The notes beneath the pieces were generated by a model. The model worked only from the letters and a program-made list of their open reading frames with translations. It was not told where the DNA came from and made no database searches. The position numbers were made by a program, and so were the translations under genes. A stretch of 64,000 nt of DNA from the NCBI GenBank assembly GCA_018241025.1, contig JAFEEQ010000011.1, positions 310,001-374,000 of the forward strand, in the 5' to 3' direction. Source of the stretch: Pseudomonadota bacterium. GTDB taxonomy: Bacteria; Pseudomonadota; Alphaproteobacteria; Micropepsales; Micropepsaceae. Each line of letters begins with the position of its first letter. Within the stretch, counting starts at the first letter, position 1. This document shows, one piece after another, positions 56,367 through 64,000 of this stretch.

Positions 56367-56600
56367 ATGCCGCTTTGGGGATTGCTTCTTCTGCTGTTGG
56401 CGACGCTCGCCATTGGACTGCCGCTGATGGCCCGCGCGACCGCGCCGCTGCGCAAATCGCGCAAGGCCTTCGCGGTGGCTTCGGCATTGTTCTTTTCCTT
56501 CGGGATCATCAACCCGGCCGCCGAAAAGATTTCTGAGGCGCGCGAAGACGGCGAGACCTCGAAGCGCCAGAAGCCGGGCGATCCGCCGGAACCACATTAA
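56367..56600 (+). CDS. Small membrane protein of unknown function
   Basis: The 77-residue product has an N-terminal hydrophobic helix (LWGLLLLLLATLAIGLPLM) and a second hydrophobic stretch (AFAVASALFFSFGIINPA), then a charged tail (EKISEAREDGETSKRQKPGDPPEPH). I know of no family. It lies 18 bases after rlmE with a GGAGG just before the ATG, so it is likely in the same operon. Confidence 0.62.
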   Translation: MPLWGLLLLLLATLAIGLPLMARATAPLRKSRKAFAVASALFFSFGIINPAAEKISEAREDGETSKRQKPGDPPEPH

Positions 56601-56645
56601 CGTCGCATTGAGCTTGCGATATGCTTCTTGCATTGGGAGGCACTG

Positions 56646-57473
56646 ATGCGGGTTCGGATCGCTGTCGGAGTCGCGCTTGCCGCATTCGCCTTGGTGCCGG
56701 CAAATGGCCAATGGACAATTCGCGCACATACGGTGCAAGCGCTGGCGTTTTGCAGGCAGGACAAACTCTTCGATGCGATGTCGACAGGGGCGCCGCCGCG
56801 CATATCGGTGGCGCTATCCGGACGTGGCAGCGTGCTTGCCTTCCGAATCTGTACTGACGCCGACGGCAATGAACACTACTTCGTGCGCCAGCCTCGGCCG
56901 AATCGAGCCGGTGTCTGTCGCGTGCTCGAAGACGAGGTGTTTCCCGCGAAAAGACCTAGCGAATTCGTCAATGTGTCTGTCCCAACCGATGTGTCTTCGA
57001 ACGAGCATCCATTCGGCCTGGCCGGGTGGACGGATCGCGCGCCTGCTGCATGGCGGCGGCTGGGCTATCGGAGCGAAACCCGTTCATTTGCGCTGGTAAC
57101 CGAACCGGACGGGCGGTGTCCGTTGCCGGACGATACCCGGTTCATCCCCGTCACCGCGTCCGATGGCGCGCTTAGGGAATTTCAGCGGCTTTGGCACGCC
57201 GCGACGGCAACACCGCAGGATTTCTATCGAGAATTCGGTTCGGCACCCGTGCTGAACTCAATCCCTTCCGGAGTGCCTAAGCAGGCGACCGCGTACTTTT
57301 TGCTGCACGACCTCGTCTTTGATCGACACGCGGACATCTCCAGCATCGAATGCCAAACCGGATCCACCGGAACGGACACTTGCTCCGCCTGGATCGGCAA
57401 TATCTCGATCGAATTCGATGTGAGCGGCCAAGGCCTCGTCGTCACGGGAATTCGGGAAAGTCCGGTCTTCTGA
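56646..57473 (+). CDS. Secreted hypothetical protein
   Basis: I do not recognise the family. From the ATG at 56646, preceded by GGGAGG, the product has 275 residues. A signal peptide (MRVRIAVGVALAAFALVPANG) predicts a periplasmic or secreted location, and six to seven cysteines in the mature part (FCRQ, RICTD, GVCRV, GRCPL, IECQT, DTCSA) could form disulfides. The codon and base composition is less GC-biased than in neighbouring genes, a weak hint of horizontal gain. A terminator-like hairpin follows immediately. Confidence 0.6.
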   Translation: MRVRIAVGVALAAFALVPANGQWTIRAHTVQALAFCRQDKLFDAMSTGAPPRISVALSGRGSVLAFRICTDADGNEHYFVRQPRPNRAGVCRVLEDEVFPAKRPSEFVNVSVPTDVSSNEHPFGLAGWTDRAPAAWRRLGYRSETRSFALVTEPDGRCPLPDDTRFIPVTASDGALREFQRLWHAATATPQDFYREFGSAPVLNSIPSGVPKQATAYFLLHDLVFDRHADISSIECQTGSTGTDTCSAWIGNISIEFDVSGQGLVVTGIRESPVF

Positions 57474-57479
57474 AAAACA

Positions 57480-57507
57480 AAAGCCCCGGTGTCGCCACCG
57501 GGGCTTT
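57480..57507. terminator. Strong intrinsic terminator between convergent genes
   Basis: An 11-base perfect stem (AAAGCCCCGGT with ACCGGGGCTTT) and a six-base loop. On the minus strand it continues into a T-rich run, so it is a good terminator for the DUF992 gene. On the plus strand it serves the secreted protein gene with a shorter T-tract. Confidence 0.85.
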
Positions 57508-57532
57508 CGCTTGAACTTGATGCGTCAGCCGA

Positions 57533-58018
57533 TTACGGCGCGGCCTTCAGGCTGATCGCGCCAATGCCGGCGGCGACGTTCAGGCCCTTGTTGCCTTCGA
57601 CGCTGAGCGGCTGAAGCGCGATCGACTTGTCGAGACCGCCGACCAGCACGTTGGCGCCGAGGCCGACACCGATCGTGGCGCTCGCCGTCGCGCCGGCGTA
57701 GTCGCCTTCAAGCGCGCCCGCACGGACGTCGGAAGACGGCGCGAACACACCCCACACCAGCACGCCGCCTTCGGTATAACCGATGTCGACGCCGAACTTG
57801 GAGATCGAACCGGTGTAGTGCTCGGCGGTATGGCTGTTGGGACGGAAGGTGCAGCGCAGGTCCTTGGACGAGCCGAACACGAAGCCCCAACCGCTCGATA
57901 CGTTACAGGTCAGCGTGCCGACCTTGACGCCGTGCGGTGCTGCGTCGGCGGCGCCTGCAAAGGCCAGAGCGCCGGCCGCGACGGCGGCGCCGATCATCAC
58001 GCGAAAGTTCTTCAGCAT
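57533..58018 (-). CDS. DUF992 domain-containing periplasmic protein
   Basis: The 161-residue product starts with a Sec signal peptide (MLKNFRVMIGAAVAAGALAFAGAADA). The mature part is the DUF992 fold (GVKVGTLTCNVSSGWGFVFGSSKDLRCTF), with two cysteines probably disulfide-linked, and a glycine-rich beta-strand C-terminal half (ATIGVGLGANVLVGG). The family is characteristic of Alphaproteobacteria and its function is unknown. A sequence like an EcfG-type stress promoter lies about 80 bases upstream, so it may be part of a general stress response. Confidence 0.88.
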   Translation of the reverse strand: MLKNFRVMIGAAVAAGALAFAGAADAAPHGVKVGTLTCNVSSGWGFVFGSSKDLRCTFRPNSHTAEHYTGSISKFGVDIGYTEGGVLVWGVFAPSSDVRAGALEGDYAGATASATIGVGLGANVLVGGLDKSIALQPLSVEGNKGLNVAAGIGAISLKAAP

Positions 58019-58093
58019 GTCTGTTCTCTCCTAAAGTCGTTTGCGGGGAATGGCCTTCCTGAGGCCAGGGACCTTCCGGCCCGCCGCCTCTTG

Positions 58094-58119
58094 AAACACC
58101 CGGATCATAGAAGAGTTCC
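58094..58119 (-). promoter_or_regulatory. Possible EcfG-type general-stress promoter of the DUF992 gene
   Basis: Reading the minus strand, GGAAC (58119-58115) is followed after 16 bases by TGTTT (58098-58094). This resembles the GGAAC-N16/17-CGTT promoters used by EcfG-type sigma factors in Alphaproteobacteria, with one mismatch in the -10. It lies 76 bases before the ATG. Confidence 0.45.
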
Positions 58120-58237
58120 CGGTTTGCAGCATTCTTAATCCGGATCCGGCGTCTGCGAACGTCTCGCAGGATGCGCGAATGTTGCACTGCAAAGTGGGGC
58201 GCGTGGACAGTGCCGTTCGGGCCTGTTAGACGGAATT

Positions 58238-58352
58238 CATCCTTTGGGGAGTAACCGCCCTCGACGAAAGAGGGGTTTGCGTCAACACACTTGGCCCTCC
58301 GGCCATGGCGCAGACGGCGAAAGCTTGGTGAGACCAAGGGCGACGGGTCCCG
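58238..58352 (+). ncRNA. yybP-ykoY-type (manganese) riboswitch
   Basis: The leader before the cation exchanger shows the family's conserved pieces in order: TTTGGGGAGTAACCGCC, GCGTCAACACACTTGG and TGGTGAGACCAAGGGCGA. They are joined by a GC-rich hairpin. Yybp-ykoY RNAs sense Mn2+ and often precede metal exporters. Downstream, GGGGCCG (58364-58370) can pair with CGGCCCC (58394-58400) beside the GGGG before the start codon, a plausible expression platform. A covariance-model search was not possible here. Confidence 0.8.
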
Positions 58353-58412
58353 CTTCGGCTGGAGGGGCCGCGTTGCCTTTGGTTGTCGCGATCCGGCCCC
58401 GGGGTTTGCTTT

Positions 58413-61000
<2,588 letters not shown>

Positions 61001-61003
61001 CCG

Positions 61004-61603
61004 TCAACGGAACGCGAAAGGGATCGTGAAGCGCAGATCGGCGCTTTCGAGCTCTGGCGGCGGAGCGGGGAAGGGCGCGGCGCTGCGCACCGTATCGAGC
61101 GCGAGCGTATCGAGGCGCGCATTGCCGCTCGAACGGGCGAGCTGTAGTTCGATCAAGGCGCCGTTGCCGTCCACCGCGAACAGCACCGTCGCTTCGCCGT
61201 CGAGGTGAATGCCCGCAGGCTTGCGTGCCGCGATGAGGGTCCAGAGTTTGCCGCCATAATCGCGGCGGCCCTGGGCACGGATCGCGGTGCGGTCGGCCGA
61301 AGGCGCCGGCGACGGTGTGGTGATCGCGGTGGACGCTGCTGCTTCGACCTCTATCCGCGGAGCCGGCACGTCGCGCACCACAGGCGGCCGGACGAGATGC
61401 GGGCGTGCGGCGGACAGGACTTGCCGCGTGGCCGCGGCGGGCGGCAAGTGGATCGCGATTTCCGGAGACGTGTCGCCGGTGCCGCTCTGTCCGAGCGGAA
61501 CAAACAGGACGACGCTGGCGGCCGCGATGTGCAGCGCGGCCGCCAGCGCGGCAGGCAGGAGGCGGCGCGGCAGGCGCACATTGGAGATCGACGCCGCGCC
61601 CAC
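61004..61603 (-). CDS. TonB-family energy transducer
   Basis: The 199-residue product has an N-terminal membrane anchor (LLPAALAAALHIAAASVVLFV), a Pro/Ala-rich periplasmic linker and a C-terminal TonB domain (LWTLIAARKPAGIHLDGEATVLFAVDGNGALIELQLARSSG...LDTLALDTVRSAAPFPAPPPEL). It transmits proton-motive-force energy to outer-membrane receptors. Its start is five bases after the stop of the TonB-dependent receptor on the same strand, so it probably serves that receptor. No ExbB/ExbD is present in the window. Confidence 0.88.
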   Translation of the reverse strand: MGAASISNVRLPRRLLPAALAAALHIAAASVVLFVPLGQSGTGDTSPEIAIHLPPAAATRQVLSAARPHLVRPPVVRDVPAPRIEVEAAASTAITTPSPAPSADRTAIRAQGRRDYGGKLWTLIAARKPAGIHLDGEATVLFAVDGNGALIELQLARSSGNARLDTLALDTVRSAAPFPAPPPELESADLRFTIPFAFR

Positions 61604-61608
61604 CGCCG

Positions 61609-63768
61609 TTACAGTCCCACGGTCAGGGCGATGTTGAACGACCGTCCCGCGCCCGGCACCGGCCGCAGGATACCCGTGGCATCATAGTCGCCGAGCGACT
61701 GGCCGCCGAGCGGAAGGGCATAGGCGGTGTCGAACAGGTTCTCGATGCCGGCATCGACCCGCACCTTGCCGAAGTCGTAGCCGCCGCGCAGGTTGAACAG
61801 CGCATAGCCGCCCGTCACCGGTTCGTTGCGGACGACGTCGACGCGCGACTTCTCGGCGACCAGCACGGCTTCGAGCGTGCCGGACCAGTTGCCGAAGACC
61901 TCGTCGAGCGCGAGGCGCGCATTCGGCGGCATGATGTGGTAGAGGTCGCGGTCGCTATGCGGATCGCGGCCCTCGACCCAGCTGAAGCTGCCGCGCAGCG
62001 TGCCGGTGCCGGTCTCGGCGTCGTTCCACAGCCTGAGCGCGCCAGCCAGATCGACGCCGTAGAGCTCGGCGTCGCGGTTGACGAACTGAAGCTGCACGAA
62101 GCCGCTCGGCATCCCCATCATCATGAGGTCTTGCAGCTTGGTCGCGTCGATGAAGTTGTCGACATAGGTGTAGTAGCCGGAGAGCTTCACCTCCCACGGC
62201 GTGTCGCCCCGGCTCTTCCAGACGCCGCTCGCGCTGACGGTGTTGGCGACTTCCGGTTTGAGGTCGAGATTGCCGACATAACCGTTGCCGTCGCCGAACC
62301 AGCCGATCATCTGACTCGACATCGCGCCACGGCCCCAGGTGTAGCGCTCGTACAGATTGGGCGAGCGGGTCTTGCGCGCATAGCCGAACTCATAGGTCGC
62401 ACCGTCTTCCGCGGCGTAGCGTGCAAGGGCGGTGACATCGAGATTGCTGTCGTTGCGGGCATGGCCGACGGCATTGAACGCGGTGGCGGCCATCGCATCT
62501 TCCATGCTCATCATGTCCGTCCAGGAATAGGGCTGGACGTTGCCGGCATTCATCGAGACGAAGTCGCCGCGTGCACCGAGCAGGGTCGACCAATGGCCGG
62601 TCCAGGCTGCGTCCCACTCCGCGAACGCGCCGAAGCGGTCGCGTCTGCCGTCCACGACGTTGAGATAGGTCAGCGGTCCCATCATCATGCTGCCTGCAAC
62701 CGGCGGCCACCAGTCGTCGAGTGTCATGTGGCGGTACTCGGCCCCGGCGCGGATCGTGTCGCGCTCATTGAGATTGGCCGTCACCTTCAGCGTGACGCCG
62801 CCGTTCTGGGACTTTGTATCCATCGGCATCCCACCCATGGCCATGCCGCCCTTGTCGTCGAGGAAGTTCATCTCGTGACGAATATTTTGCCAGTAAGCGG
62901 TGACCTCGACCGTGCCCCAGCCGAAGCTGCCGTCATACTTTCCGTTCACGAAGGCGGAGCGGTTGAACACCATGTCCATCCACTGGTTGGGATAGGCCTC
63001 GTAGGGCAGGTACTGCTGGCCGACCGTGAGCTGGAGGCTGTGCGCGCCGCTGCGTGCCGCGAGGGTCAGCGCGTGGTTCGCGGTCTCGAACTCGGTCGAA
63101 TGTACTTCGCCGTCATGGCCGCCGCCGTCATAGTTGCCGGACTGTGCGAAGGCGCCGGTATAGGCGATGTTGAAATCCTCGCCGGCGACGCTTGCGGACA
63201 GCGATGTGGAGAAGGCGTTGCCGTTGCTGCGATATGCAGCCTGCACTTTCGCGGCGGTGACAATCTCTCCGGTCGCAGAATAAGCCGGCGCAGCGGAGTT
63301 CACTTCGATGGTTCCGGCGATGCTGTCGCCGCCCATGCTCACCGGCGTGATGCCGGCGACGGCGGTTGCCGTTCCGACTTGTGCCGGGTCGATATAGGAC
63401 AGCGGCGAGTTCATGTGGTTGGGGCAGGCGACGCTGACCACCATGCCGTCGACGAGCACCAGAACGCGATCATCGGCGAGACCATGGATCGCAGGCAGGC
63501 TGGAAACGCCGCCGGCCTGATAGCTGCTCATGCCGGCGACGTCGTCGAAGAGCGAGGCGCTGTCGTTGCTGCGAACTGCGGTCTGCCGGATGACGTCGGG
63601 CGCGATTGTGGTGGCCGTCAGTGGCGCGTCGGAGACCGGCGCGGGCGACTCGACCGGAACCGGCGGCAACGGCGTCGCGTCCTCGGCATGAGCGGACGCG
63701 ACGGAAAGAGCGAAGGCAATGGATGTCAGTGCGCTGCAGGCGCGCAGGCGCGTGATAACGGATGTCAT
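61609..63768 (-). CDS. TonB-dependent copper receptor of the OprC/NosA type
   Basis: The 719-residue outer-membrane receptor has a signal peptide (MTSVITRLRACSALTSIAFALSVASAHA), a plug domain (residues about 55-160) and a large beta-barrel ending in a hydrophobic residue series (SFNIALTVGL). Plug residues 115-119 read CPNHM (CxxxM), and barrel residues 298-300 read HEM (HxM). That pair is the Cu(I) site described for Pseudomonas OprC. The barrel is also Met-rich (GGMAMGGMPM, LMMMGM). The ATG ending at 63768 has AGGGGAA upstream. It is coupled to the TonB gene. Confidence 0.87.
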   Translation of the reverse strand: MTSVITRLRACSALTSIAFALSVASAHAEDATPLPPVPVESPAPVSDAPLTATTIAPDVIRQTAVRSNDSASLFDDVAGMSSYQAGGVSSLPAIHGLADDRVLVLVDGMVVSVACPNHMNSPLSYIDPAQVGTATAVAGITPVSMGGDSIAGTIEVNSAAPAYSATGEIVTAAKVQAAYRSNGNAFSTSLSASVAGEDFNIAYTGAFAQSGNYDGGGHDGEVHSTEFETANHALTLAARSGAHSLQLTVGQQYLPYEAYPNQWMDMVFNRSAFVNGKYDGSFGWGTVEVTAYWQNIRHEMNFLDDKGGMAMGGMPMDTKSQNGGVTLKVTANLNERDTIRAGAEYRHMTLDDWWPPVAGSMMMGPLTYLNVVDGRRDRFGAFAEWDAAWTGHWSTLLGARGDFVSMNAGNVQPYSWTDMMSMEDAMAATAFNAVGHARNDSNLDVTALARYAAEDGATYEFGYARKTRSPNLYERYTWGRGAMSSQMIGWFGDGNGYVGNLDLKPEVANTVSASGVWKSRGDTPWEVKLSGYYTYVDNFIDATKLQDLMMMGMPSGFVQLQFVNRDAELYGVDLAGALRLWNDAETGTGTLRGSFSWVEGRDPHSDRDLYHIMPPNARLALDEVFGNWSGTLEAVLVAEKSRVDVVRNEPVTGGYALFNLRGGYDFGKVRVDAGIENLFDTAYALPLGGQSLGDYDATGILRPVPGAGRSFNIALTVGL

Positions 63769-63842
63769 GGGATTCCCCTGAGGTAACGTTCGGATGCGCA
63801 GGCGCGCCGCCATGCGATGGCGGGCGCGTGCGGTGTCGGGCG

Positions 63843-64000
63843 TCAGATCAGGGTTGCGGGAGGCGCGCGGGCTTCGGCGGCCAGATAGGACGCAAGCGGT
63901 CTGCCAGTCCTTTGATGCGGCGGTCGGATGGCGGCGATCGTGGCGAAGGAAACCGCGACGGCGTGCGGTGTCGCGGGCGGCGCGGCATGTGCCACCGCCG
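63843..64000 (-). CDS. Small protein truncated by the window edge, possibly DUF2946-like
   Basis: On the minus strand the frame is open from the window edge to TGA at 63845-63843, 52 residues without a start. It reads ...AHAAPPATPHAVAVSFATIAA... and ends ARAPPATLI, with three histidines. A short protein of this kind ending in a proline-rich tail (DUF2946) often precedes OprC/NosA-like copper receptors. The match here is by shape and place only. It lies 74 bases upstream of the receptor start. Confidence 0.4.
   Translation of the reverse strand, partial: AVAHAAPPATPHAVAVSFATIAAIRPPHQRTGRPLASYLAAEARAPPATLI

Overview
This window is GC-rich, tightly packed bacterial chromosome, most likely from an alphaproteobacterium. 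The clues are a DUF992 protein, an Atm1-type ABC exporter, a class II DAHP synthase, the order ppx-rlmE-...-guaB, an EcfG-like promoter and repeats of a kind common in that class. I cannot place the genus from the sequence alone. Nearly all of it is chromosomal housekeeping or metabolism. I see no prophage, insertion sequence, integrase, CRISPR array or rRNA operon.

Layout. 1-2940: amino-sugar and peptidoglycan precursor supply (glmU, cut by the window edge, then glmS). 2944-9083: a sarcosine-oxidase-like flavoenzyme, rpiA, a lipoprotein hydrolase, glutathione reductase and an acyl-CoA ligase. 9273-15720: a transglutaminase-like protein, class II DAHP synthase, a membrane protein, two NAD(P)-dependent oxidoreductases and a lipoprotein. 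15849-23087: nadE, gltX, cysS, cimA and rarD. 23067-25662: a LOG-type phosphoribohydrolase, a 30-residue membrane peptide and an Atm1-like exporter. 25690-30619: a padR-MFP-RND efflux operon with a palindromic operator at its start. 30779-38914: a two-domain cold-shock protein, hydrolases, rhlE, a TauD-type dioxygenase, an acyl-CoA dehydrogenase and an L,D-transpeptidase. 38911-45539: flavoproteins, a PIG-L deacetylase, two clusters of extragenic repeats, gabD and an aldo/keto reductase. 45898-48138: an operon of acyltransferase, membrane protein and winged-helix regulator behind a palindrome. 48131-54280: a 2049-residue serralysin-like RTX metalloprotease with eight tandem repeats of about 134 residues. 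54447-61000: tRNA-Gln, ppx, rlmE, small orphans, a DUF992 protein, a yybP-ykoY-type riboswitch before a cation exchanger, and guaB. 61004-64000: a TonB protein, an OprC/NosA-like copper receptor and a truncated small gene.

How the genes work together. Several short co-directional units are visible: glmU-glmS, nadE-gltX, padR-MFP-RND, ppx-rlmE, acyltransferase-membrane protein-regulator, and receptor-TonB. Genes that converge often overlap at their stop codons; at three junctions both stop codons share one CTAG.

The most interesting items are the giant repeat-bearing metalloprotease, the acyltransferase/membrane/regulator operon with its palindrome, the copper receptor cluster, the riboswitch-controlled exchanger, the altered HIGH motif in GltX and the micropeptide before the Atm1-like exporter. 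None of these is proven to be a new system.
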